Source: Acanthosoma haemorrhoidale (Eukaryota > Arthropoda > Insecta > Hemiptera > Acanthosomatidae). Taken from it: a stretch of DNA of 64,000 nt. The notes below the pieces were generated by a model. It was given only the letters and a program-made list of their open reading frames with translations, searched no databases and had not been told where the DNA came from. This document shows, piece by piece, positions 48,601 to 59,699 of this stretch. Location: positions 86,139,189 through 86,203,188 of the forward strand of contig OV884009.1 of the NCBI GenBank assembly GCA_930367205.1. Reading direction: 5' to 3'. The position numbers and the translations under genes are program-made. Within the stretch, counting starts at the first letter, position 1. Every line of letters starts with the position of its first letter.

Positions 48601-51600
48601 CGCTGTTGGCAGTGCCTTTGGAAATTCTAGATAGCTCGTCTAATTTTTTACTGTTTTCGTGTCAAAGTAAAATCTCTACCAGACAGATATTAATACGGAC
48701 AAAATTAGCAACGGAAATGTTTTACTGGATAAACTAAAGCTGTAAGTGGCAGGTCTGTTAGTTGCATGTTTATAGGACTGTTTTCGAACTATTTCTGTTA
48801 GTTATTCCTATCGGGTTCGGGTAGATAAGAAAATTGGCACATTTATATTTAGTAACCTTGGGAGCCAACGTTCAAAGGTTGAAGGAAAGGGAAAGACCAG
48901 CCATGGAAGGCCTCATGATTGTCAGAACTGCAAAATTGCTGAGTAAGTGAAGTAAACCGCAAGGTGGTGGAGTAGCTACTGCCATTTCAGAATCGGTTGC
49001 TCATATAACTAAAATTTTGTTTTATTAACAGCAACGAGTTTTGATGTCCATGACTGTTGTCATTTTCCTAAAACATAAGTTAAACAACATTAAATGAAAG
49101 ATACTGAAAGTTGGTTTTAAAAATGTATTATCGTAAGGAAACAGAACATAAAATTTATCCCTAGCCGTGAGATTCGATTGTTCTATCATTTCTGATAACG
49201 AACAATATTTATATTCAAAGTTTATGAAGTATTAAAAAAAAAATTTTTTCTATTCTAAATCATTTTTAATAAGTTTTTCATGTACCGTAGGTTTATAAAT
49301 GGTATTTGACATTAACAGAGTTACTTTTTTTTATGAAATATTGATTTACCATTTATTAGATTTTTATTTATTTTTGCAGATAATAGACATAAAGGAATTT
49401 AAATGTACTATCATTTACAAGTGTGTCGTTTTATTATATGGACTTATTATTATTTATTTTTTAAAGTATTTTTTTGTGTTTTCTAAGCATGGAAATTTCT
49501 GAACTGTTAGTCCTGAGAATGGCTGAATAGGTGAAACGTTATCTATGAGACGTCAGCGTTTTTTTTTTAAATTTTCTCACATGCGGTATACACGTGTATC
49601 TTTTTGAGTGTTACTCTGAAGAATATTGCCTCTTTTAACTTTACGTATTTTTAATTTGTCGTCAGCCGTTGGGAAAGGAAAGTCCCTATGAGCTTCAGTT
49701 ATTGGGGTTTGTTTTCATCGGTTAGACTGTGTTCCGTCTTAATTAAACGGTAACTTAAAATTGCTTTTTTGTATATCTTTGACTGTTTGCGCTAGTCTCA
49801 AACTTGTTCTTTACCATTTGGGAAAAGGTCCTTTAATCTGTTTCCCATTCTAGTTTTAAATAGTTTTATAGTAAGTGAAGTTTGAATCCCCCTACAAGTA
49901 ATTTAGTTTAGTGGTCTAATGACTAGATATATACTTATTGCAATTTTATTACGTACATTTATGTCAATGATAAGAACCGATTGAATGTATCATTCATTTT
50001 CTTTTTATTAGCTTTACAATAGATAGATAATTAAATAATCTAAATTTAGAAGAAAAGCAAAAATTTAAAGTAAAAACAGAAAAAAAAACTATCAATATGA
50101 TAATAGCAGTCAAAGACTACTTTTGATAGTCTTTATCTTCCCTAATAGTGAGGGTAGCTTGTAATAAATATTTAAATAAGGCAAGACATTATATTTTCAT
50201 GGTCATATCGTTCATATGTATCTTTTTTGTAAACTCCTGTTTTGTTTATTTGAGGGTCTGCTGAGTGGAACTTTTCTGTAAAAATGAAAATGATAAATCT
50301 TTAATATATGCATCCTATATGTGTTTGGACCACGCTATTTAGGGGCGTACTTTTGCTAAATGATTTACTGGGCTCCATCCAGTAAGATGTGAAGTAGGCT
50401 GGTGACTAGCACCCCTCATCACTTACTACATACTTACTACTTGAGCGCCATTGGGCACGTCTGAATATGTTTAGTAAAGTTCTTTATTTGTGTCATTCTA
50501 TTAAATCACCCACCACTGGACTAAATTACTTGCTTAGTGCGGACCAGCCTGTAGTGTTGGTCGACCTAGACTAGATGCGAAATGAAAGTGAGTCGGCCTA
50601 GACTGAGTGAGCGTGTTATGCCATTGCCCCGTTCACTCCGCTACATTTATACTGTCCCTCTCAATTCTTCTCTAACCATAAAACTTAAATGGCCGAAATC
50701 TACCTAATACGGCTAAAAGATAATTTATAAATGTATAGACGTGTAATCTGAAGCCATTCTTATTTAATTTAATTTTTTTTTTTTAATCAATTAACTCTCC
50801 GTAATTGCTGAGCCAGAAGTGGGAGGATACTCTTTAAAATATGAAGCGATAAATGAGCTGAAGATATATTCCACAACTCCTGGGTTTTCGTTAAAATGTA
50901 ATAACAGGACGTATATTACTTACAGGATTTCTCCAATCACAGCTCAGTATAAATATTTAATGCTATCATTATTATTACTTTATTAAGGGGACGTATAGGA
51001 CAGTGCAATACTAAATGCAAAGATATTCGCCCATACTAGCTGAGTTTAGCAGTTTTTGAAGCGATATTAGGAGATATGAATACTTTAAAGTGAAAACACA
51101 GATTTTTTTTTAGCAATATTTTGATTAATATTGGACGTACAGATAACCTACGCGTAAGGTTGCCAGACCATTCTTCGAAATGTTTTCCTCGCAATGTACG
51201 TCCTTGAATTTGTTTACATTATTAAATCCGCGTGTTTATTCATATTTAAAAAATAATACAATTCAGTTAGCAATTGAACCGGAAGTGAGAGGCTGAAATG
51301 AAATCGTCTTCTATCTTCATGTATATGATATTGACCGTAATAACTTTCAATCTTACTGAAATTTTAAGCGTATATTCCACATCAACTGTAATATTGCCAC
51401 CGTAAAAATTCCTATATGTGATTTAAACTAATATTATTTTGTTAATATTTCAACTATTTTCAAATGGTTAAATAAATTATTCGATCAAACCGGTATAGTA
51501 AAGTGTTCACTTCATATAATCAGTCTTAATTAAACTGAGGCGAGTATCTTATAGATCTTCGTTTTAACACAATTAAAAAAGTTCAATTTAAGTCATAATT

Positions 51601-51940
51601 GATGTAAATAACTTTTGGTTAAAAATAAATTGTGATACTACTAATTAATTGACTATTAAAAACTGACCACAATTGTCGGCACTTAGCTAGTACCTGCTAA
51701 CCTTAATTTTGGTTTTCTAAACTTGATCCTAAAACTCGACTATAACAATTCAAGTAGCTACTCATGGATCCTCACGAGGCTGAGTGGAAACGAGACCAAT
51801 CCAGCAAAGAAAAAATCCTTAAGGGAATCGTAAATCGAATCCGGGTTTGAGCAGTTAGAAGTCTGCATAAGAGCGCCACTAGTCTACGAGGACGACCACA
51901 AAAAAAAGTTTGAGTGTGAAGACAAAAAAAAAAACAGTTG
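45646..51940. other. Non-coding DNA with small open frames
   Basis: Overlapping frames at 45,660-46,033 on both strands and 46,663-46,977 (- strand) give unrecognised peptides. A notably GC-rich stretch lies at 47,600-47,790 with open frames in several phases, none with a known motif. Two partial repeats of a GTCG.CCTAGACT motif lie near 50,560-50,610. No complete element or RNA gene was seen. Confidence 0.35.
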
Positions 51941-52384
51941 GAACTTGATAATTTAAATCTAGATAATTCGAACTCCTCAGCTGATCACTTTGGTAAATTG
52001 AAAAAAATCGTGTGCATTTTACATTCGGTTATACCAAAGCCGTGTTTGTAACAAAGGGTGGCAGGAATTCTATAATTTGGAACGGGCCCGCTTCTCCTCT
52101 TTATAATCCGAAATTTTCCTCGTAATGCCTCATAATTTCCCGTACTGTTTACATTCTCGCAACGCAGTTCCTTCACATTTCACTCAGTTTGTTATGTGCA
52201 CCAGTCTGAATGATATACTTACGTAATAATATAGTTTTTCAATATGTACCGATTTTTTTTTAAATATAGTAATAATTTGATTTTTTTTCTTTAGTTTTGG
52301 TAATTCCAACTTCTTGATAACTCAAGCTCTCAATATTTTGAAATTTGCCTGTAGTCCCTAGGTTTCGAAGTATCGAAGGTGGCT
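51941..52384. other. Degenerate repeat with TTGATAA-type motifs
   Basis: Motifs such as ACTTGATAATTTAAATCTAG and GATAATTCGAACTCC at the left and CTTGATAACTCAAGCTC at about 52,310 recall the subterminal sequences of pogo/Tigger-type elements. The GCGGGCCCG motif near 52,082 (read on the - strand) also occurs next to the Tigger-like end at 39,538. A 63-codon frame at 51,985-52,176 (- strand) is not recognised. The boundaries are unknown. Confidence 0.3.
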
Positions 52385-52680
52385 GTATTTGATTTTTTTT
52401 TTTATTTTAAGTTTAACCATCGTTTGATTCTTTTCGTTTCGTTGTTAACCATGCAAGCCCGGTGATAGTTGATTGGATTATGCACAAGGACCATAAGCCG
52501 GCATGTGAGATAGTATAGTGCATTCATTGCCACAGTTACAAAGGCCAGGAAAGTACACGCCCTGGGGTCAGGAGGCAGCACGTTCACCTGGCTCGGGGAC
52601 GTTTGTAGCAACCACTCCCCTTGAACCAATCTTATCGCCGAACATATTCAAGGGGTCTTAACTTAGCAGGGTTTAAGGCA
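52385..52680 (-). pseudogene. 3' end of a non-LTR retrotransposon with A-rich tail
   Basis: Read on the - strand, about 52,570-52,500 contains LCNCGNECTILSHMPAYGPC in one frame. This resembles the Cys-rich CxCG.E.T..H..xxC motif that closes the ORF2 of many LINEs. The sequence ends in TTAAAATA and a run of A (T run at about 52,390-52,402). The upstream frame is broken. I propose a 5'-truncated LINE copy; the motif is short, so this is tentative. Confidence 0.4.
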
Positions 52681-53958
52681 CCAATAACAATACTCGTTTC
52701 TTTCTTCTTCATTTCTTGTCTATCGGTTTACAGTTGAGGCTGTCGTAATGGAGGATTTGTGTCCTATTTCTTCTTTGTTGAGGCCGAAGGGAGAGTCTGC
52801 AATTTTGCACAGGTCAAACCAATTAGTCAATATAACTACTAGACAACCGGTGTTAAATCAACTGTCCAATTGTATTAGTTACCTTGCTCACTTAATAAGC
52901 CGGGGATTACAGTTAAAGAAGCACACTAAAGAAAATGATGTCACTTTTTTTTATCCCCTTAACTCCTTGGACAATTATTTTTAAAAATTAAATATTTAAA
53001 TTGATTAAATTTACGATGTGGATTTATCCTTATACTGCATTGCATACATTTAAAGGAGCTATCGTCTTAAAAACTAACAAATCATTATTTGGTTAAAATT
53101 ATATAAAGTGAAAAGGGACTAGGTGATGGGGCTCACCATCCGGTTACGATAAGGGAAAACTAAAAACCAAACTTACAAACTATAACGTTCCTGCCTCGAC
53201 TGCTTGCTGCCATCGATGGAGTATCGTGTTGAACACGGGGTTATTTTTACAAAAAAAGTCTAACTTCGTCTCAGCTTATTTAGTTATCGTCCGTATGTAT
53301 ATCTGCATAAATGCTGATGGTGCGTGAGCGACCCGGATTGGATGTTAGCTGATTGTATTCTTCCCCAGTATCACACTGTATAATAAACTAATAAACCATT
53401 TAAAGGAACCAGAGCAGATCCTTTAGAATTAGCTATCTTCAGTGCAATGAAGAACATTATCAATGCATACTCAGTTAAAAATCCACCTAAATTTTATTTT
53501 TCATCTTTGTTGATGCATATATTTGCGTATTATGATGGTTCAATTTTTTTTTGTTAGATGAGAAATAAAAAAGACAACCTTGGAGATGGATTTCCGAATA
53601 ACAGTCCGTAATTTACTTTGAATAAGGAGTACTGCAAGCGTGGAGGAATAGTGATGATGATGAATGAGTATTGAAACAGCTTTCTTTTACGCGGTAAATT
53701 TAGATATGTTTCAAGTCAGTGTCAATAAAGTATCTTTAAATAGAAGGAGTTGTGGCCCAAATGGTAGAATAAGTAAATGAAATAATGAGCAGTACTATAT
53801 TAAGTAAGCATTTGACTGACGTGTTTCTATTTATTTCTATGCTTAAATTTGCTGAGGTTACATCTGGACTTGTTGAGGCTGCTAAATTCTCGCTGTAGAT
53901 ACTGTAAATATGCCAGATTTGAATGAAGTCTTACTCGCTCAGACTCGATCTCAAAGAT
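52681..53958. other. Non-coding DNA
   Basis: Apart from the repeat at 52,810-52,909 and a GAGCTATCGTC piece of a dispersed repeat near 53,055, nothing is recognised. Confidence 0.4.
52810..52909 (+). repeat. Dispersed repeat, copy shared with 57.2 kb
   Basis: About 100 bp, very similar to 57,237-57,349 in the same orientation: CAGGTCAAAC, ATATAACTACTAGAC, ACCGGTGTTAAATCAACTG, CAATTGTATTA, then CTCACTTAATAAGCCGGGGA. The other copy has 13 extra bases in the middle. Confidence 0.8.
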
Positions 53959-54168
53959 TTATGATACTATAGAATATCTGTCTGTTGGAATGATGTTTTG
54001 AAGTAAACTTGTAATTGTGGAAGAGTCTTCATCTCGCCAAGATGAAATCCATCGGTCTCCGTTGTGCGTGTACAAATGATTACTATCTTGATTATCTTCG
54101 CTATGGTCATCCCAATATCCAAGTTCTACAAATGAAAGCTTGTGCAAACCAAACGGCATATTTCTGTC
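53959..54168 (-). CDS. Candidate last exon of an unidentified gene
   Basis: On the - strand, a CTCTCCAG acceptor (AG at 54170-54169) opens a phase-0 frame of 69 codons ending in TAA. The peptide has the mixed composition of a real protein, neither low-complexity nor repeat-like: PFGLHKLSFVELGYWDDHSE, then GDRWISSWRDEDSSTITSLL, and a YSIVS end. It does not match a transposon family I know, and no function is proposed. A + strand frame overlaps it but has poorer composition. No upstream exon was identified. An alternative is a chance open frame in an unrecognised repeat. Confidence 0.35.
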   Translation of the reverse strand, partial: DRNMPFGLHKLSFVELGYWDDHSEDNQDSNHLYTHNGDRWISSWRDEDSSTITSLLQNIIPTDRYSIVS

Positions 54169-55414
54169 CTGGAGAGCTCACCGAACCAGGAAGGTACCGG
54201 TCACCCACCAGACGTGCACATATCTACATGGAGCGGAAATTCCCGTGACTGGAATACTACGGGTTCTATACATGCCTTACGAATTGTAATCACTATCTTA
54301 AAAACCGCTCAATTACTTTATGAATTAACCAAAATAACTATATTTTTAATGTAACCGCAGTTGTTGCCTAATTATGGCATTAGCTGATACGAATCCAGCT
54401 CGTTAGTTCTTTACTGTTGGTGAGAATGATCTTAGGAAATGTATAATATGTATGCGGAAAATATGACATAAATAGTCTAATCTCCTTGTAGTAAAATATT
54501 TTTGGTGAAATTGAAAATATAGTTTCTAATTTTTGTGGTAGAAAATCTACTGGATACATAAATACCACCAAACTAGAACCTCCTTAGCCTTGCACAAGCC
54601 AGTGAGTTGCATGGAAGGAGGTGCCGTCTATATTTATCCATTACTCATATCCAGGGCAAGCTACCCATATCAAGCAGCAAATCTGAAATAAATTACCCGC
54701 ATCAGGAACTGGAACTCCTCTGCCTCGTATTGAACACTTTGCATACATTCAAATCGTTCTTAAGGACAAGCGAGATCAGTAAAAAAAAAATAATAGTAAT
54801 TGAGTGAAGTGACATCCTCGTTAAATTATTATTGAGACGGGACAATGTGTGAATACCTATCTGTAGTTGTGCCAGTATTTCAACTGCGTGAGCGTTATAA
54901 GTACGGTTGCGTGGTATAGGAAATACATTGGTGGCTGAAGGACTCAATTAACATAAGATCTCCCTCCATTATGCTGTTCCTGCCTCTGTTAATTATAAAG
55001 GAAACTTGATCCCTTTCCACCTATGGTGTGAACAGGTGGTTTACATATGTTCATTCACCTTTCCACTCCAATCATTTTATCCGAAGTATTTAGTAGGAAA
55101 ACACTTTTTCCTCCTCATTTTAAGTGAAAATGGTTACGTAACAAATGAATATAGAGAGAATTCCACATAATATATGTTTGTTTGTTTTGTTCCTGAGCTC
55201 TAACGGAGAGGCTCTACTTTCTTGGTACTCGCCTGTCGTTACGTATTTCTACGATTGTGATCGTAAAAATAATTCAATCACTACGAAATTTTACTGCCGG
55301 AGCTGCTACGAAATGTTATCATAAGCTTTCTGGTTCTCACTTCAGTTCACTAACCCACCCCAACCTGAATTAGCTGTTCGTTTGTTTGCACAGCTGTTTC
55401 ATACCAGGTATATA
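54169..55414. other. Non-coding DNA
   Basis: Small open frames at 54,607-54,807 and 54,702-54,947 overlap on opposite strands and have no recognisable product. Nothing else was seen. Confidence 0.4.
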
Positions 55415-56298
55415 AAGGGTGTCCCAGAATTAACGCAAGATTTGATTTTGCCGCCATTTGTGCAGTAAAGTGCCTAAAAAACCCTTAAAAAAAAACAATT
55501 TGACAGGTGACAGTTTAGGGTTAGTATAAATGGAGCGTTACACGATAGAACAACGTGTCTTTATTGTTGAACATTATCGCAAAAATAATGAACGTTTGGC
55601 GGCCGCAGTTCGAAAATTTCCAACAAAATATGGTCGTGATTTGGTGGTTCGGAATAGTGTTTTGACTTCATCAACTGTGAAGAGGTTAATTGAAAAATTT
55701 AGGGAGACTGGATCAGTTGGAAACACTAAACACACTGGTCGTCCAAAAACAAGCTGTTCAAATGTCAATATCGCAGCAGTGCGTGAGAGTGTTGTTGAAA
55801 ATCCAGGAACATCAATTCGGCGTCGTAAACATGATAACACAGTTCTTTCTGCCGAAATTGAATGCTATTGATGTGGCCAATATGTGGTTTCAACAAGATG
55901 GTGCCACATGCCATACAGCCCATGAAACAATTCAAATACTGCATGAGACATTTCCAGGTCGTGTACTCTCGTTTCGGGGATCAGAATATGGCCCCTAGAT
56001 CGTGTGATTTAACACCTTTAGATTTCTTTTTATGGGGTTATTTGAAGTCAAAGGCGTATGTCAACAAGCCCATATCCACCCGTGCATTAAAAGAGGAAAT
56101 TCAACGCTGCATCAACGAAATTCAACCACATTTATGCCAAATGGTCATGGAAAATTTCGAAAAAAGAGTGGTTATGTGCCAGCAAAGTCGATGTGTTATT
56201 CCATAAATAACCCTATCCTATTTATATAATTCAATAAAAATACTAAGAACTGTGTTTTCTATTTAAATTAAATCTTGCGTTAATTCTGGGACACGTTT
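55415..56298 (+). mobile_element. Tc1/mariner-superfamily element, copy 3 (best preserved)
   Basis: Begins AAGGGTGTCCC after a TA (55413-55414) and ends GGGACACGTTT before TA (56299-56300); the right terminus carries two or three substitutions. At 884 bp it is the longest of the three copies. It keeps the segment between CATGCCAT and AGATCGTG that the other two have lost, but it lacks the middle of the transposase at the same junction (near 55,828-55,840). Confidence 0.92.
55530..56206 (+). pseudogene. Internally deleted DD-type transposase
   Basis: Residues from ATG 55530 (MERYTIEQRVFIVEHYRKNN through a TSSTVKRLIEKFRETG segment and a GRPKTS linker to NPGTSIRRR) form the helix-turn-helix DNA-binding domain that begins many insect Tc1/mariner-superfamily transposases. 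After RRK the frame leads to a stop at 55871. The catalytic part resumes in another frame at about 55,870: VANMWFQQDGATCHTA carries the second catalytic Asp, and SCDLTPLDFFLWGYLK the third. It ends CVIP at 56206. The region with the first catalytic Asp is absent, roughly 150 residues judging from family length. It would bind DNA at most and could not catalyse transposition. Confidence 0.9.
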
Positions 56299-56667
56299 TA
56301 TATTCATCTTAACTATGCACAGCTTATAAATTTCATCATTCAAATGATTATACCATGTCGATCAGCAGCAACAATAATGACTTAAGAACTATCACAAAAG
56401 GCTAAGCTATCTCAGCACCACTCACGTGAACCTCACACAATACTTGTATGACTCGTGCTCAATACATTTAATTAGGATCAAGGGGGATAATATAAATTGG
56501 TATTCACCCATTACGTTATCAAGATCCCTAGGTTACTCGCACTATCATTCCCACTGAAAGGAAAATCTTAGGTCCGAACGTATTTGAAAAGAGTTTGGAT
56601 TTACCACAAAAATGTTAAAGTAATTTGTATTTCATATAATGAATGTCATTGTGGTGTGGCCCCCACT

Positions 56668-56770
56668 ATTATTATTTATTGTTAGCAAAAAATAAATTTA
56701 CTGGCGGGGTCGGGACTCGTACCCGGGACTTAATATCTTAAGTGGGGGTTACCAACCGAGCTACCTGCGC
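56668..56770 (-). repeat. tRNA-derived SINE, longer copy
   Basis: The - strand reads GCGCAGGTAGCTCGGTTGGT (A-box region), then CCCCCACTTAAG and GGGTACGAGTCCC (a B-box-like sequence with one change from the usual GGTTCGA), then CCCGCCAG and an AT-rich tail TTTTTTGCTAACAATAAATA. Box order and spacing fit a tRNA head, but I could not draw a normal anticodon arm. The tail matches the copy at 43.0 kb. This favours a SINE over a functional tRNA gene. Confidence 0.6.
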
Positions 56771-56825
56771 TTCTCTTAATAGACTTCTTACCTATTCTGA
56801 ATCAACTTACCTGAAAAAAGTATTT

Positions 56826-57185
56826 AGTCCACCCAGCCTTTATAAAATTGGTACCTTTTCCTTTACTAAATTGATGATAATCCTAATTATTTTTGGATAA
56901 ACTTTCGCAGACATTAAGCAATGAACCTAGTGGACACAATGCGACCCCTAATTTTACTTAGAGCAAGTTTGCCGTGATATGGAATTTTATGTATATAATA
57001 AGGCAGTATATTATAATAATACTGGTGGGATCCATATCACAACGAAATTTACTATATATTACACATGTTGTGTCCCTGCCAGCTACATTTCTTACTGTCT
57101 TTGCAAGAGTTTAGTCAAAAAGAATTAGGACTATCATCAATTTAGGAAAGGAACAGGTACCAATTTTATAGAGGCTGGATGGACT
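56826..57185. mobile_element. Foldback element, 360 bp, arms of about 165 bp
   Basis: Sequence from 56826 inward is repeated in inverse complement from 57185 inward. Landmarks are AGTCCA.CCAGCCT.TATAAA, AAATTGGTACC, AATTGATGAT, CCTAATT.TTTTTG, GGACACAA and GTGATATGGA. The arms meet at a near-palindromic CAGTATATTATAATAATACTG centre near 57,000. It has no coding capacity. The size and structure fit a hairpin-type MITE. The target duplication is not clear. Confidence 0.78.
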
Positions 57186-57236
57186 TCGGGAGGAACTTGC
57201 AATTATGTAGAAAATAATGGGTTATCATTTTCCTAA

Positions 57237-57349
57237 CAGGTCAAACTAATTGGTCGATAATATAACTACTAGACTACCGGTGTTAAATCAACTGCCCAAT
57301 TGTATTACCTGTCCGATCTTACCTCACTCACTTAATAAGCCGGGGATTA
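57237..57349 (+). repeat. Dispersed repeat, copy shared with 52.8 kb
   Basis: Starts CAGGTCAAACTAATTGG and ends CTTAATAAGCCGGGGATTA. It differs from 52,810-52,909 by a few substitutions and a 13-base insertion (CTGTCCGATCTTA region). It is close to the foldback element's right end. Confidence 0.8.
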
Positions 57350-58603
57350 TTACTCTTTTTTTTATAGAACTTCCTCAGTTGGTGTTTAGCACGTACCCGT
57401 GTTGCTCCACCTGGGCTTTCCTTTCACTTGTCGCATTAGATGAACGCCAACACACTGTTCTCATCTGTTATTAGCTCAATCGTTTTGTCTGCAGTGTTTT
57501 TAACTCTCTCGCCATTTCATAATGTTTTGGAACGAAAGAATGGGGACACAAAACTACAAGGTTAGAGAAGTTGATATGTGTCGAGTATGAAGAAACAAAT
57601 GACTTGTAGCCAAGTCTTCCAATATTGCACTATAAAAATGTGTTGTTTTTTAAAGCTTATGAAAAATATCTTATAAATAAAAAAATTCAATGTGAAAAAT
57701 TTTGTGCAACTCAATATAATAAATCATTCTTGCTTGGGACTTTAAAAAAGTAACACACAAATTCTTATATTGATGATCAGGTTGTAAATTATTATCGCTA
57801 GATAACATCATTGCGGTGGTGTTTAAATCACATATCACATACAGCGTTTATTAATAAAGAGAATAAAAAGAATATTTCTGATTAATTTACTGCCTATTCA
57901 CATTTTATATTGTACTATATTGGAAATCAACTTTTCTACTCTGCTTACTGTTACAAACCATAAGTTTTCACTAAATAATTTTTTGTTCAGGTAAGTTGAT
58001 TCACAATAGGTAAGAAGTCTATTAAACTTTTTTTATTTAAGAAACATTCTAACAATTTTAATACAAGAAAATTCAAGGGTCCGTGTTTTATTAATTTATT
58101 AAGGTTAAATTGACATCTTGGTTCCGTTTTGACTATTTCGGGTCTTACTGCTAAACTGTGTTCAAGATGTATCAAAATAACAATAATTTCTTTTTAAGAA
58201 TAACTTATCTTATTAGAGCAACTATCTACTAATCAGATAAACGGGTGACGTGGGATTTTGTCCCCAAAATAAATAACTTGTATTTACTAGTACAGTTTTC
58301 TATGAAGTCGAATTTTTCACTTGTTCACTTGATTAGTTCTCATTAAAAAAATTATGTTAATTTTTGTTTTGTTTTTGAGATTAGAAAAAGAGATTCTATA
58401 AACCTTGGGTTAAATACACATAGTTTTAGTAGGAATTCTATGCCTTCTATAATCCGCCGCCATGCGTCATCCTTAAGAACCTTCTAAACCTTCCTACTTT
58501 AACACATTCTCACCATCTCGGCGACGCTTGCTAGCTTAAGAAAGTTTTATTCATTATATTATATTTTCATAATTTTATTCACTTATGCTTTCTGGGCATA
58601 GCT
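57350..58603. other. Non-coding DNA
   Basis: Holds the 40-base inverted copy at 57,986-58,025. The rest shows no recognisable feature. Confidence 0.4.
57986..58025. repeat. Inverted copy of the SINE flank
   Basis: TTCAGGTAAGTTGATTCACA and the 20 bases after it match the inverse complement of about 56,775-56,814, immediately beside the SINE head, with one mismatch over 40 bases. Confidence 0.75.
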
Positions 58604-59425
58604 CAAGCTTTTGACAAAGTTTGGCACCCAGGTTTGCTTTACAGACTCAAAAGATATTTACCACAAACCCTTTTCCTAATCCTTCAGTCCACCTTTTAAA
58701 CCGCATCTCTAAGTCCGCTGTGGTTTAGAATATTCTAACTACTATCCCATAAAAGCAGGAGTTCGACAAGGCAGTGTCCTGGCTCTCATCCTCAGTTAAA
58801 TAATCTTTGTAGAGGAGAGTCTTTTAAAAGAAAAGAAAGAAAGGCTTTATTATGAAGTACAAGCAAAACACTGGTATATACAAATATTAAGAGTTACGTT
58901 ACTACATTCTAGGAGGGATGTGTGGGGTCTGGGGCTAAAGCTGAGACATAGATGTATAATGAAAGGGTAGTTCCGAAATAGGGAGCGAGGTCTTGGAGGG
59001 ATGCGTTTGCTTACTTAAAAAAATAACAGGAAACATCAGTGGCTTCCGTGAAGTCACGAGGCAGGTATACACTGGAGGGGCTTGCTTCTACTTTTAGCAT
59101 TATTTACAATATTAGCATTATAATATTCTTAGCATTATATAACTCTCTATAACATATACAAAGATTATGTCCCCTCTGCTCCCAATACCTTTTTGGCAAC
59201 ATTTGCAGATGACACTGACTGCAGTGTCCTTTCATCCCACCCAGACCCCGCTACAGTATCCCATAATCTTCAAAAACACCTTGATAAGATCGAGTATTGG
59301 GGTAACCAATGGCGGAGTAAAGTTAATAGAGCAAGATGTTTCCACATTACCTTTACCCTCCGCCGCAAGTCCTGTCCACCAACCATGTGGATTTGGAAGG
59401 TCTCTGGGGTGTTATTAAATACTGT
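58604..59425 (+). pseudogene. LINE reverse-transcriptase fragment, interrupted
   Basis: The left part (58,604-58,792) reads AQAFDKVWHPGLLYRLKRYL in one frame and YYPIKAGVRQGSVLALIL in another. These are the motif-A Asp region and the Y.I.AGV.QGSVL motif of Jockey/CR1-like RTs. The right part (59,161-59,400) reads KDYVPSAPNTFLATFADDTD, with the catalytic Asp pair, then LQKHLDKIEYWGNQW. Stops and frameshifts break the frame. Between the two lies about 365 bp of foreign repeat. The order is correct, so this is one RT gene split by an insertion. Confidence 0.8.
58793..59160 (-). mobile_element. LTR-like repeat, copy B, inserted in the RT fragment
   Basis: This is the inverse complement of the 42,605-42,930 repeat plus about 50 extra bases. 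A possible LTR runs from TGTAGAGG (58808) to TATAACA (59154) with TG...CA ends. The similarity between copies runs on to 58793, so the boundary is uncertain. ATAATCTTTGTA (58800-58811) and TACAAAGATTAT (59157-59168) are exact inverse complements at the two edges; the right one is probably part of the RT gene itself. Confidence 0.6.
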
Positions 59426-59699
59426 ATGAATGAGGGATTGTATGAAGAATTGTAAATATGGTATGAATGAAAACATTTACACAATTACTTATTGCCCAAT
59501 AAGGCAGATTGTAATTTTATCACAATATAGATTTTGAAATTAAAAAATTAAAACACACAATATATACAATATGAAGGTACTAAATAGCAGGTAAAAAGAG
59601 TTAAAGGTTTAAGAATATTCCTCGAAATTATATAAATATAAAATATCTGTACATCTCTGTCTAGACGGTAAGGTGTTAGAATACGAAGTTTTTAAAGGT

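Noticed and set aside
56701..56770. Functional tRNA gene
   Set aside because: The anticodon arm cannot be drawn normally, the B box is altered, and the flanking tail is shared with another copy, which points to a SINE.
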